Shown here: positions 1-10,600 of the stretch, in pieces
Layout: the number at the start of each line of letters is the position of its first letter
Position numbering within the stretch: the first letter of the stretch is position 1
Source of the DNA: Hordeum vulgare subsp. vulgare
Taxonomy: Eukaryota; Streptophyta; Magnoliopsida; Poales; Poaceae
Assembly (NCBI RefSeq): GCF_904849725.1
Contig: NC_058523.1
Coordinates: 111,416,189-111,480,188, forward strand
DNA: 64,000 nt
Direction of reading: 5' to 3'
Notes under the pieces: model-generated
Told to the model about the DNA's origin: nothing
The model's input: the letters and a program-made list of their open reading frames with translations, nothing else
Database searches by the model: none
Program-made: the position numbers and the translations under genes

Positions 1-780
1 CTATTATCCATCCACCACCCACCAGTACATACATGCTTATGCATGTCCACCACGTGCAAGAGTCCACCGTCCTAGCAGGGAATAGTGCGCTACGTACAGG
101 CTTGCCAAGAAAGGGGTATTTGGGCCTTGGCTAGTTGGGCATGCAATAATTAAAAAAAAGTGGCTTGGCAACGGTAGTAGGCTGCTCTATTTTGACCTAT
201 TGTCATTTGTTTCGTTTTCTTTTCTGATTAGCTTTTAGCTTTTTTAGTTTTTGTACATATGTGTTTGTTAGTATTTTTTAACATAGTATTATGTAATATC
301 TGCTTACTTTATGTGAACATGTGTATGGGTGCAATTTTTAATTGCTACATGTTAATTATGCTTGAAAATTATATGACTACTTTCAGTTTTTGCACATATC
401 TTATGGATTGCATCTAAATCAATGTATGCTTTGTTCACGACTGTGAGATCTACACCACATGGTGATTACCTTCAAAGTGTTTTAAATGACACAAGGTTGT
501 ACAAAGTACCATGAGATTAAGGTCTGCACTACTTGATAGTGATTTCCTCAAGGCAAAAATGAAAGCACACATATTATGGCATGAAAATCGCCATACGAGT
601 ATCTACGCCACTTTGTGGTGATTACCTCTATGTGTTCTTTAAAACAAAGATCTACGCCATTTCATGGTGATTATCTTTTGTAGATAGTCATATTTTGGGT
701 CGTTTAGGCTTTTCCTAGACCTTGATATATAAATCAAGCATTTAATTTTACACACAATTAATTTACATGAGTGTAAATTA
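1..780 (+). other. AT-rich leader upstream of Copia-1 gag
   Basis: No gene is visible here. The stretch is AT-rich and contains a run of degenerate short repeats (440-690). It ends in a pyrimidine-rich stretch and cag at about 793-803, just inside the gag ORF, which could be a 3' splice site or chance. I take it as 5' LTR remnant plus untranslated leader, without a defined border between them. Confidence 0.4.
440..690 (+). repeat. Degenerate leader repeats (tctacgcca...tggtgatta)
   Basis: Four imperfect copies of a motif reading roughly tctacgccactttgtggtga occur near 447, 518, 599 and 649, spaced about 50-80 bases apart. Each copy has a small complementary core (ccac...gtgg) that could form a short stem. 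They lie in the untranslated leader of the copia element; function is unknown. Confidence 0.45.
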
Positions 781-1869
781 ATGCGCATGATATTTTTCAT
801 GCAGGATGTGGCTGACATATCCAAGAAGGAATTTGCTGAGCTTGCCATTGATGGCAGAAATTATCTGACATGGGCCATGGATGTCAAGATTAACTTGGCG
901 GCCAGGAATCTGATCAGCACTATAACCACACCTACTCAAGGTACTCCTGCTATCGCAGATACAGCAAAATATGCTTCTTTGCACTTCATTCGGCACCACC
1001 TTGATCCTGCTCTGAAAGAAGAGTATATGATGGAGGAAAATCCTCTATCATTGTGGAACTCCTTAAAGGAGCGTTATGATCAACAAAGGTCGGTGATGTT
1101 GCCTGAAGCGCAAAGAGAATGGGCACTTATCCGTTTCCAGGATTTTAAGTCTGTTGCAGCGTACAATTCTGTTGTGCATCAAATCAACTCTAAGTTGAGA
1201 TTCTGCAATAGTGCAGTTTCGGATGGAGATCTCATTGAAAAGACACTCTCTACTTTCCATCCTAATATGAGGATTCTTGCTGAACAACATCGTCAGCACA
1301 AATACAAGAAGCATTCTGAGTTGATATATGCACTCCTTCACGCACAAAAGCATAGTGAAATTCTCGATAAGAATAATTTGTCCCGTCCAACGGGAACACT
1401 GCTGCTGCCTGAAGCACATTTTAATTCTCAGAATACTCAGAAGTCCCGTGGTCCCAAAAGGAACCATAGGAAGTTTAAAGGAAAGTGGAGACGCAATGAC
1501 AATCGGAATAGCGATGAAGTACAAAAGAGTAAGAATCATTTTAAGAAAAATGATAAGGGTAGCAGCTCTCAAGCTTGCTACAGATGTGGTTGTACTACTC
1601 ATCATGCAAGGAAGTGTACAACTTCTAAGCATCTGGTGACGCTGTATCAACAATCGATTGGCAAGGGCAAGAAGGCTCAAGGGAACCAGTACGAAGCTCA
1701 CTTCACTGGTCCAATGATTGAAAGTTCTCAAGACATTCATCTGAATGCAGTTCATGACAACATGGAGAACCAAGATCAAGCTCAGCAAAAGGAAGGACCG
1801 CCACTTAATGTTGATGACATGTTGGTGGATTTCACTTCTACTAATGACATATATGGAGATATGCTCTGA
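781..1869 (+). CDS. Copia-1 Gag (362 codons)
   Basis: This ORF encodes a copia capsid protein that would form virus-like particles in the cytoplasm and bind element RNA. The N-terminal part has the pattern of copia Gag (DGRNYLTWAMDVK near residue 24; a UBN2-like helical region at about 60-200). A basic stretch at 223-260 precedes one CCHC zinc knuckle with C266, C269, H274 and C279. An acidic tail follows. The reading frame is open throughout and ends at a TGA, separate from pol. The ATG at 781 is the first in frame, but the ca. 24 bases before residue 9 resemble a splice acceptor, so the true start could be downstream. Assignment to Gag is strong; the lineage within copia is not settled. Confidence 0.8.
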   Translation: MRMIFFMQDVADISKKEFAELAIDGRNYLTWAMDVKINLAARNLISTITTPTQGTPAIADTAKYASLHFIRHHLDPALKEEYMMEENPLSLWNSLKERYDQQRSVMLPEAQREWALIRFQDFKSVAAYNSVVHQINSKLRFCNSAVSDGDLIEKTLSTFHPNMRILAEQHRQHKYKKHSELIYALLHAQKHSEILDKNNLSRPTGTLLLPEAHFNSQNTQKSRGPKRNHRKFKGKWRRNDNRNSDEVQKSKNHFKKNDKGSSSQACYRCGCTTHHARKCTTSKHLVTLYQQSIGKGKKAQGNQYEAHFTGPMIESSQDIHLNAVHDNMENQDQAQQKEGPPLNVDDMLVDFTSTNDIYGDML

Positions 1870-2100
1870 TCTTCCAATAATGTCATAAGTGTTGTGATGA
1901 TGTCATAAGTGTTGTGATGATGTCATTAATTATATTGTGTGTTGTAAAATAATTATGTCCTTAGACATATGGTATTGTAATAATTATGTCCTTAAACATA
2001 ATTATTATAATTTGTAAGCAGACATACATAGTATGTAATTTATGTGCTAATTCTATATGAGATTGGATAAATAATGAATTTTATTCTTTTACTCTATAGA
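1870..2100 (+). other. Intron-like spacer between gag and pol
   Basis: About 230 AT-rich bases without coding capacity separate the gag stop from the protease. It has a tandem duplication of gatgatgtcataagtgttgt at about 1880-1925 and ends with a pyrimidine tract and ctatag at 2094-2099, a good match to a plant 3' splice site. This would fit a spliced pol mRNA, but no experiment or alignment supports it here. Confidence 0.4.
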
Positions 2101-2130
2101 AAACTTCGAGAAACAATCCAACGAAGGAGG

Positions 2131-2538
2131 AAATTTGTTTAGTGGACAGTGGTGCCTCTAACACAATTCTACAGGAGGTTAAATACTTCCAAAGTCTCAA
2201 AAAAGAGTAAGGGAAGTATTATGACAATTGGTGGTCATGACATGGTAATTGTTGGTTCTGGTCAAGCCACATTTACCATCCCGAATGGTACAAAACTTGA
2301 AATCCAGGAGGCTTTATTGTATCCGGATTCAACTCGTACCCTGTTGAGTTTTAAGGATATCCGTATGAATGGCTACCACATTAAAACTCATGAAGACAAT
2401 GCGGTTGAAAGCCTACTCATAACTCAGCAGAAGGGATCCGACAAGGAAAACCTTGAGAGACTGCCTGCTCTATCTTCTGGACTGTATTACACATATATCA
2501 AGGCAGAGCAACATTTGGCATACAAAATAAATTTATAG
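2131..2538 (+). pseudogene. Copia-1 aspartic protease, frameshifted
   Basis: The retrotransposon protease cleaves the polyprotein. The active-site motif VDSGAS is read at 2142-2159, with the catalytic Asp at 2145-2147. That frame runs into a TAA within about 60 bases, while the rest of the protease-like sequence (MTIGGHDMVIVGSGQATF, then a long stretch to 2538) is in another frame. A single-base indel between about 2160 and 2215 explains this. The second frame itself ends in TAG at 2536-2538, and the sequence after the stop still reads as the protease-integrase junction, so there is also a nonsense mutation. Confidence 0.7.
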
Positions 2539-2541
2539 AAT

Positions 2542-4019
2542 CTTGACAAGTTCAAGATATGGCATGATCGCTGGGTCATCCTGGTGTGGGGATGATGAGA
2601 AAAATTATTGAAGGTTCAATTGTACACAACATAACGGTTGCTAATTTCCCCAAATCCTCGGATTTCGTATGCACTGCATGTGCAACTGGGAAATCAATCA
2701 CAAGACCTTCATATCTGAAGATCAAGAATGAACCACTTAATTTTCTTGAACGCATTCAAGGAGATATATGTGGTCCAATTCAACCGTTATCGGGACCATT
2801 TAGATATTTTATGGTGCTCATTGATGCATCAACAAGATGGTCTAATGTGTGTCTATTATCAACAAGGAACCATGCTTTTGCAAAGCTGATTACTCAAATC
2901 ATTAAACTAAGGGCAAATCATCGTGAACACAGGATAAAATCCATGAGAATGGATAATGCTGCTGAATTTAGTTCACGAGCATTCAATGATTACTGCCTAG
3001 CCTTGGGCATAATTGTGGAGCATTCTGTACCATATGTACACACACAAAATGGTCTTGCGGAATCACTTATCAAGAGGATCAAGTTGATAGCAAGACCACT
3101 CCTACAGAATTGTAATCTTCCAACTTCTTGTTGGGGACAAGCGGTATTGCATGCCGCAGAGTTGATACAAATTCGACCAACTGCATATCATACAGCCTCC
3201 CCGCTGCAGTTAGTACGTGGAAATCAACCAAGTATTTCCCATCTTCGAAGATTGGGTTGCGTTGTGTACGTACCGATATCACCACCTGAGAGTACATCGA
3301 TGGGTCCACATAGAAAAATGGGGATCTATGTGGGGTACAATTCTCCGTCGATTATAAAGTACATGGAGCCTCTAACAGGGGACCTATTTACAGCCCGGTA
3401 CGCTAATTGTATCTTCGATGAGGACAATTTTCCGACATTAGGGGGAGAAAAGAACCACAAAGAATGTCGGGAAATAGATTGGAATGTTAAAGGCATTCAG
3501 TCCTTAGATCCACGTACGAATGAATCTGTACTGGAAGTTCAGAAGATTATTAATTTGCAAAATATTGCAAATAATCTGCCAGATGCATTTACTGATTATA
3601 AAGGTGTCACTAAATCCCATGTTCCCGCTATGAATGTTCCAGAGAGAGTTGAGATATCTCATAACACCACTCAACCGCCCAAGAGGGGGAGAAAACTGGA
3701 TAAAAAGGACACTGCTTCTCAGAAGTGTCCGCGGGAAGTGAGCATCCCTTCAATTGTAAATGTAGTTCAACCACGAATTGATATTCAACCTAATGTTGAA
3801 AGACACCTAAAGGATGTTATGCATCTAGAACCCAACACAATTGTGCACACAAATATTGGTGTTGGGACATCGGTACACCTTGACTCGATTGTTGTGGGAA
3901 ATCACAATGAGTCAGAAGGTATTGATGAGATTTCCATCAACTATGTTGAATCAGGAGAATCATTCAACAGAAAGACTACAATTGTCGACATATTTTTTTG
4001 CATCAAAGATTGTAGATGA
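2542..4019 (+). pseudogene. Copia-1 integrase, frameshifted at both ends
   Basis: Integrase inserts the cDNA into chromosomes. The N-terminal zinc site is split: a His-containing part (IWHDR) is read near 2557-2571 in one frame, and the cysteine pair (CTACATGK) follows at about 2670-2690 in the next, implying loss of one base near 2571. The core carries the expected acidic residues: Asp in GDICGP, Asp in RMDNAAEF, and Glu in GLAESLIKR. A C-terminal region leads toward reverse transcriptase, and the frame breaks again near 3990-4000 before the stop at 4017-4019. Length is normal for a copia integrase region. Confidence 0.75.
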
Positions 4020-4632
4020 CCTGGCATTGGATCGTGAACCTAAGTCCATGGCAGAGTGTATGAAACGCTCAGATTGGTCCAATTGGAAGGTTGCAACAGA
4101 GGACGAATTGCGCTCGCTTGCCAAGAGAGGGGTATTTATTGAAGTAATACCAACTCCTCCTAATGTTTTTCCCATGGGGGCAAAATGGGTTTTTGTTCGT
4201 AAAAGGAACGAAAACAATGAGGTGGTGAGATATAAAGTGAGGCTTGCAGCACAAGGGTTTACACAGAGATCCGACATCGATTATGATGAAACATATTCTC
4301 CTGTGATGAGTGGAATCACGTACCGATACTTGATATCACTGGCAGTGCAAATGAATTTGTATATCCAATTGATGGATGTTGTGACTGCATATTTATATGG
4401 GTCACTTAAGACAGCTATCTATATGAAAGTTCTCGAGGGGCTGAAGATTCCGGATCCAAAAGCTAACCGCAACATGTATTGCGTAAAGCTACTGAAGTCG
4501 TTATACGACTTGAAACAGTCGGGTAGAATGTGGTATAACCGACTAAGTGAGTTCCTTCTGGAGAAGGTTACTCAAACAACAATGATTGCCCATGTGTGTT
4601 CATCAAGAAATCCACTGATGGATTTTGTATAA
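3841..4632 (+). pseudogene. Copia-1 reverse transcriptase, N-terminal part
   Basis: From about 4000 this frame carries the start of a copia reverse transcriptase, which copies element RNA into DNA. Visible landmarks are KWVFVRKRN, the conserved VRLAAQGFTQ block, DYDETYSPV, and LMDVVTAYLYGSL with the first catalytic Asp. The first 150 bases overlap the integrase frame and are not meaningful. The frame is lost near 4590, just before the YVDD box, and continues one frame over, so the enzyme is interrupted. Confidence 0.75.
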
Positions 4633-5660
4633 TTTCCGTGTATGTGGATGACTTGAACATCATTGGAACTACACGTGAAATACATGAGGCAAGTAATCAT
4701 CTCAAAACGGAATTTGAGATGAAAGATTTGGGTAAAACTAAATTTTGTCTTGGTTTGCAACTTGAATATTTTTCTTCAGGAATACTTGTTCATCAGCCTG
4801 CTTACATCCAAAAGATACTGGAAAAGTTTAATATGGATAAAGCATACCCATCAAAAACACCTATGGTCGTCAGGTCGCTTGAGAGAGACAAGGACCCATT
4901 TAGTCCTAAGGATGATGATGAAGAGATATTGGAACCAAAGTTTCCATATCTCAGTGTCATTGGTGCACTAATGTATCTAGCAAACTGCACTAGACCTGAT
5001 ATAGCATTTGCAGTTAATTTACTGGCTAGATACAGCGCATCACCAACAAAAAGGCATTGGGTTGGTGTGAAGAATATTTTCAGATATCTTCAAGGCACCA
5101 AAGATCTTGGTTTATTCTATCAAAAAAATCAAGAGAGAACCATGGTGGGGTATTGCGATGCTGGATACTTGTCAGATCCCCATGATGCGAGATCGCAGAC
5201 TGGTTTTGTCTTCTTACATGGAGGTACGACCTTCTCTTGGAAGTCAACAAAGCAAACCTTAATGGCAACGTTCACCAATCATTCTGAGATAATTGCTTTT
5301 TTCGAAACATCACGCGAATGCGTATGGCTTCGCAGAATGATGAACTTTGTCCAAAGTTCAAGTGGGATTGGTTCGGTTAAATCGCCCACCATTATCTATG
5401 AAGATAATGCTGCTTGCATTGCACAAATGCAAACGGGTTATATTAAGAGCAATATTACAAAGCATATTTCTTCTAAATTATTTTATCCCCATGATCTCCA
5501 AGAGAAGGGGGGGATAAGTATTTTGCAAACGAAGTCATGTGATAATCTCGCTGATCTATTTACTAAGTCTTTACCAAGTTCTTTGTTTCATAAGTATGTA
5601 AATGGAATTGGTATGAGACGACTTCGAGACTTGCAAAATTCAGGGGGAGAAATCTCCTAG
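4596..5660 (+). pseudogene. Copia-1 reverse transcriptase C-terminus and RNase H
   Basis: The frame opens with the polymerase active site YVDD (about 4640-4651), followed by the thumb region (MKDLGKTKFCLGLQ), GALMYLANCTRPDIAFAVN, and copia RNase H. RNase H motifs include GYCDAGYLSDP, SWKSTKQTLMA and EDNAACIA; the last part is NLADLFTKSL. The stop at 5658-5660 is followed within the same bases by the polypurine tract, the normal arrangement in copia elements. It cannot be made in one piece with the upstream half because of the frameshift near 4590. Confidence 0.8.
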
Positions 5661-6160
5661 GATATAACCTGTTAAGATCATGAGATCTTTTGTATTGCAC
5701 TCTTCTCCTTTGTGAGTTTTACACATGGTTTCTCACGAAAGGTTTTTAATGAGACAATATCAATGCAAGCATGGACGATATATGTCATTTTCTTCTTATT
5801 TTCCCACTGGGTTTTAAAAGGAGTTTTTCATGGCATATTGTGTGTTTTCTTCTCAATTTTTCCCACAGGGTTTTGGAGGAGAATATTTCAAATATGATCG
5901 GTCTCAAGGACAAGCGAGGATTAGGAGGAGTATTAGGATTTAAACTAATTATGATAATTAGGGAATAATCCTCCCTTGTAAAGAACCGCTTTGTGCGATT
6001 CCTGGCCAACCGACGCGACGGTTTTTCCCACGACCCCACGAGCGGACGCATCCGTTCGTGACGACGGTTCCGTTGTATTTAATCCTCACGGGTCATCAAT
6101 GAAAGGGATAGTCTGATTTACTCATTCTAAATAGTATCTTTGTTTAAATTGGTTTTGCGT
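5641..6160 (+). other. Polypurine tract and presumed 3' LTR of Copia-1
   Basis: The tract cagggggagaaat at 5640-5652 is a plausible plus-strand primer. The bases after it have no coding content and include two similar blocks (cccac[tg]gggtttt at about 5803 and 5862). An AT-rich end near 6060-6150 (tatttaatcc, then aatgaaaggg) could serve LTR transcription or polyadenylation. No TG...CA border or matching 5' copy was found, so the LTR call is tentative. Confidence 0.35.
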
Positions 6161-6175
6161 GATCGTTTTCTTCGC

Positions 6176-6185
6176 CTATATAAAA
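6176..6185 (+). promoter_or_regulatory. TATA box of Gypsy-1 LTR
   Basis: ctatataaaa is followed by a GC-rich stretch (ggccggcttcggccg) that can form a hairpin. It lies about 500 bases upstream of the primer binding site, consistent with an LTR promoter. Confidence 0.5.
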
Positions 6186-6686
6186 GGCCGGCTTCGGCCG
6201 TGTACGGGATGGCTTTTGTTGAAGTTATTATTTAGAGAAAAAAAGACCTAGAAATCGCCAAGTTTCCGGCGACCAAGCCTATGGGTTCTTGTGAAAAATC
6301 CATCTAGGATTTGTGATTGATGCGTGAAGATTGGAGGCTGCTATCTCTAATCTGATACGTGAGTATGTATGTGCTCGTCCATGTGATTCCGGTGACTCGC
6401 GGGGTTTGCATGTTTTTTGTTTAGATTTGCATCTCATAAACATAATTCTAAAGTGATCTTGATCGTGGTTAAATTGCTGCACAAGTTGATCTGCTTGTTT
6501 GGATGTACGCGAGGCCAGGCGAGAACAGAAATAACTGCTGCATCTAAGTACGCGTGCACGATTGTTGTTTTATTGGATGTTCAGAGCTATTGAAAGTTGA
6601 GGAGAAATATTGACTATTGTTGTTTTTGCACCGTGAAAGACTGGGCAGATTATTTGCGCCATTGTTTTGTCAATGGTCGCATCAAG

Positions 6687-6699
6687 TGGTATTCAGAGC
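6687..6699 (+). other. Primer binding site of Gypsy-1
   Basis: tggtattcagagc matches the complement of the plant initiator tRNA-Met 3' end (tggtatcagagc) with one inserted T. It is followed by a short leader and the gag ATG at 6755. Confidence 0.65.
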
Positions 6700-6754
6700 A
6701 AGGTTAATAGCGGTACAAATTTTTTTCCTGCTTTTTGATCCAATTTTTTGAGAG

Positions 6755-7235
6755 ATGATGAAGTCACAACATGAGAAATCTGATCATGAGGAAGGTGATG
6801 AACTTCTGGAGATAAGCGATGATTTACGTATCCATCTGATGTCGATCAAGGGAGCCAACAAGAAGCTTCATACAAGGGTTGAGGAGTTGTCTACAAATAT
6901 TGTAGGCATTGAGGACAGATTGAACGAGTGTTTGACTGCCAGCGATCGACAACGCACTGATAGTCTACAAGTGGTGATCGAGAGTCTTAATCGTCTCACT
7001 GCAACAGTTCAGCGCCTTCAGACGAGAGACGTGGCACCCCTTCCCGCTCACCACGACGACGTCATGACCATGACAACAACGGCGATGGTGATTTTTCAAG
7101 GGACTCCGATGCACGTGGAGGCTTACCTCACCGACCACGTCATGAGGCGGAGGCTCACCGCCATGCTGGGCGGCGCCACGGCCATGGAGGCCATGGTGTC
7201 TAAGAGGATGATGGTTTAGGGCGAATCAAGATAAC
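6755..7235 (+). pseudogene. Gypsy-1 Gag, N-terminal part
   Basis: The protein begins with a charged, coiled-coil-like region (residues about 1-100; LRIHLMSIKGANKKLH, DRLNECLTAS) and then a Met/Thr/Ala-rich part. The frame meets TAG at 7217-7219, 16 bases before the CACTA insertion, so it was probably already dead or died later. Similarity to known gypsy Gags is clearest in the second half beyond the CACTA (29489 on). The ATG at 6755 follows the primer binding site by 55 bases, which supports it as the start. Confidence 0.6.
7233..7235. repeat. CACTA target site duplication AAC (partner 29486-29488)
   Basis: AAC directly precedes CACTAG on the left and directly follows CCACTAG on the right. 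Three bases is the duplication length expected for CACTA elements. Confidence 0.8.
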
Positions 7236-7445
7236 CACTAGTGGGGACGGAGCCTTTAGCCCCGGCCCGTAAGGGGCTTTAGTCCCGGTTCGCCAACCGG
7301 GACTAAAGGGGCGGGACTAAAGGCCTAACCTTTAGTCCCGGCCCTGTTCCAAGCCGGGACTAAAGGTGCTCCACGTGGGTGCCTCGTACCGCCCTCAGGG
7401 GCAGGCCCTTTAGTCCCGGTTCTTCACACGGACCGGGACTAAAGA
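7236..7445. repeat. CACTA left terminal inverted repeat and subterminal repeats
   Basis: After the terminal CACTAGTGGGGACGG come alternating copies of tttagtcccgg and its complement ccgggactaaa, arranged as small inverted pairs (for example 7279-7308 and 7330-7365). In En/Spm elements such subterminal repeats are binding sites for the element-encoded TNPA-type protein; here this role is inferred. Confidence 0.8.
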
Positions 7446-7681
7446 GTTTCAGATTTTGTTTATTTTTGGGTTTTAGGGTTTTAGGGTTTAGGTGTTCGGG
7501 AGATTAACGTGATGCCTCGTTTGGTGTTCGGGAATTAGTTTTCATATAATTCTAAATAGAAATAATTATGCATATATATATATAAGATTAATTTATCTTA
7601 CAAGCGAGCATATATATACAATTATATGGAGATCTGAATTATCAGGACTAGAGCCCGTCTATTCGATTACATGGACGAACA
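7446..7681. other. AT-rich 3' flank of the protease gene
   Basis: No gene is visible. The sequence between the left subterminal repeats and the protease stop codon is AT-rich with a (ta)n run at about 7573-7583 and probably holds the 3' untranslated region and poly(A) signals of the - strand gene. Confidence 0.4.
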
Positions 7682-10600
7682 TCAGTAATGCCCCCTAGCT
7701 ACACTAAATCGTCCTTTGTCATCTATAGCTTCCGTCCTCAGAAAGGTCGCAAGCTCCTGTGCAACAGCAATCGCGCGTTGCTCTGGTAGGACCTTCTCCC
7801 TCATGGCCGTGTACTATATAAGAAGAGGAGATGAATATGAATATGAATATCAATCATGATAACAAAGAATGACGGGTAAAAATAGAGGTGTGAATGTTCA
7901 TTGCTTACGTCGAATCTGTGATCCTTGTGCTCAGAGGTAAACGTGCGAATGGTCTCGCAAACATAATATCCGCATAGATGTGTCCCCCGTGGCTGCTGGT
8001 CGCACTTTACGAGAATAGAATATATATAATCAAAATAATAATCTAGCATCATAAATGTATTGAAAATAGAAGTATATCATACTACTACTTACCTGAGCCG
8101 CTTGAAAGGTCAGCTTCTCAGGCTCGATACCGGGAGTCACGCACTTGAACCGCTTCCAAACCCTGCCCGACAAGGATAATGATTTTCTAAGTTTTTCATT
8201 AATTGATATATCAGAAAATCATCGAAAGAGACCGATAGAGCGCAAGAATGATTGAAATTACCCTTGGAGCATGTCCTGCAGGCTTTGGAACTGTTCCAAG
8301 GGTCTCGATAATGGGTCGAAGGCATCAACTCTTCCCTTATCAATTTGAATGTCCAACAGAATCCAATGGAAGTTGCACATGTATATAAATATATATGTCA
8401 GTAACTTATCAATTATACTTATAAGTGAATGGACACAACAGAGTAAAGACCCTCACCTGAAGTTGTATGGAAACAGTATGTGGTCACAGAAATTTTGATC
8501 TGTTAGAAACCTTAGAAGGTTTTCCTCCGTCTCCTTGGGTTTATCAGTTAGCATCGCTATATGTATTTTATCTGGGTCAATAAACCCAATATTTAGGATG
8601 TTCCTACTTTTACAATCCAGAATCTTCATTCTGCATAATAGAGTACAAGTTATATATAGACAATGAATTGAAATAACTAAACAAGTTATATGTAGACAAC
8701 GAATTGAAAAACTAACAGACAATAGCAACTCATAAGCAATTTGTCGAGGGCATCACCATTGTACATTTGGAAGAGTTCATCAAAGTCGATATGGATTTCT
8801 TCGGGGCGGCCGTAGTACTCCCGTGGGACACTCACCACGATCATCGTTCTCCCATTCTTTGATTCACATAAGTACCATGTATGCAAGTAACGCATATTTG
8901 TTGGGAGATCATCTCTGCTGACCAAAGGCGCTCCCATGACAAACTGTGGCTTAGGGGCTACCACAGCCTTGGGTAACCTGTCGTCTTGGGAAGCCAGAAT
9001 GTCTTCAACCGGGATACCCCATTCATTCGCCCACTTCTTTGCTAATTCCAAATCTTCCCCCTGCACCGGAGGGGGGACATTCTTGGATAACACCCTGAGG
9101 GGTGGGATCGACTGTTTGGCCTGTTGTCCAAGCTGAGGAACGTCTGATTTTTTCTTGCTTGTAGTTGAACTTGATTTTCTCCCACTTGCACTTGCACGTG
9201 AACTGCTCTTTTTCACTTCCTTCTGCAATGTGCGTGTATAGTCATCAGGCTTATGGTGTAAGTCATACTGTGATGGAAGGGTCGTGAAGTATTTTGCAAA
9301 TGCTATTTTCTTCTTGGTGTATTCCGGGTGGGGCTCGGGTTCCTTCTTTTTCATCTGCGCATCATGATGTTCCTTTGCTATCCTGGCGTTTTCTTTGGGG
9401 GTACGATCATAAGGTATGATAGGATGATTAGCATGAGGTACCTTTGGGAGGGGCGACACTTTGCGCTTTGGGGGGCTCTGTCGCTTAGAAATCGTCGGTG
9501 GAGCGTTCTTGCTAGCACGCTTCCGCTTAGTATCCGGAGCGGGCGGAGGCGGAGACGGAAGACCCAAGTCCGGCGGCGGTGATCGAGATGGACTCGTGTT
9601 GTTCTGGCCGACGTCATGTGGAGGGCTTGGAGGTGATGGAGGTGTAGGTGACCTGCGATGACTCGGAGGCGGTGTTGTCCTTGGGGCCGAGCCTGGAAGC
9701 TTGATGTAGTTCTTGTCCCATAGGATGACTCCACCCAGTACTTCTCCGAGTGTCCTCTCATCTTCGGGTCCAGCTATGTCGAGCTCCATATCATGAAACC
9801 CCGCCATGATTTCATCCACCCCGACTTTAGCAAAGCCAGCTGGAATCTCACGGCCATGCCAGCGTGCATCAGGGCCAGAAGGTAAAGCTTGTCTGACGGC
9901 CACCTTCATGGATATGTTCTTGAGTTTCTGATGGAGTTCACATGATGTTGACTCCTTGATTCCATCCACGGGGTAGCCGGGACCGCCCTCTATCATTCTT
10001 CGTGCATCGTCGGGCGGGGCCTCAGATTCAGCCACGCTGCTTTTTCGCTTAGATGGGGCGCCGGTAATATCAAGTGCAGGATCTTCTTGGCGCGCTACTC
10101 CTCTAAGCTCATCAATCTACTTCTGTTGCTCGTTAATCCTGGCAAGCAACTGGTTGAACTTGTCATTCTCCTCATCGTGCTGCCGCTTCTTTGCTCTCGC
10201 TCGGCTTCTGTAAGTGTCTTGGTCTCTGGCAAACCCAAGCCACCACGGGTAAGAAGGACCGAAGCCTCGTGTTCGTCCTCCATGTTCGTCATTGCCGAGG
10301 ACCAGTGTGACCAAATCTTTCTCTCTATCTGTAGTGAAATTTCTTTTTCCCTCCTTAATTTCTTTCACTATCTTTTTCCAATTCTCCCTCGGTATCCTAA
10401 GACCGTCACTGCAGATGAGGTCCCCTGTTTCTTCATCGTACGAACCACCATGCGCATGGAACCAATTTCTTGCTCTCAATTCCCACTCATCACGGAGTGG
10501 TTCAGGTACGATGCCTTTAGCTAACAGATCTTGCTCTTTCTTATCCCACTTTGGGATGGCAGTCTCATAGCCCCCTGGCCCCAGCTTGTGGTGATATTTC

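Larger units (their letters stand above)
1..6160 (+). mobile_element. Decayed Ty1-copia LTR retrotransposon (Copia-1), 5' end not resolved
   Basis: The order gag, protease, integrase, reverse transcriptase, RNase H on one strand is the Ty1-copia order. The coding part runs from 781 to 5660 and is followed by a purine-rich tract at 5641-5652. No 5' LTR could be matched to the sequence after the tract, so both outer limits are approximate and the 5' LTR may lie outside the window or be lost. Pol has at least four frame breaks and gag is open. The element abuts a gypsy leader near 6160. Confidence 0.75.
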
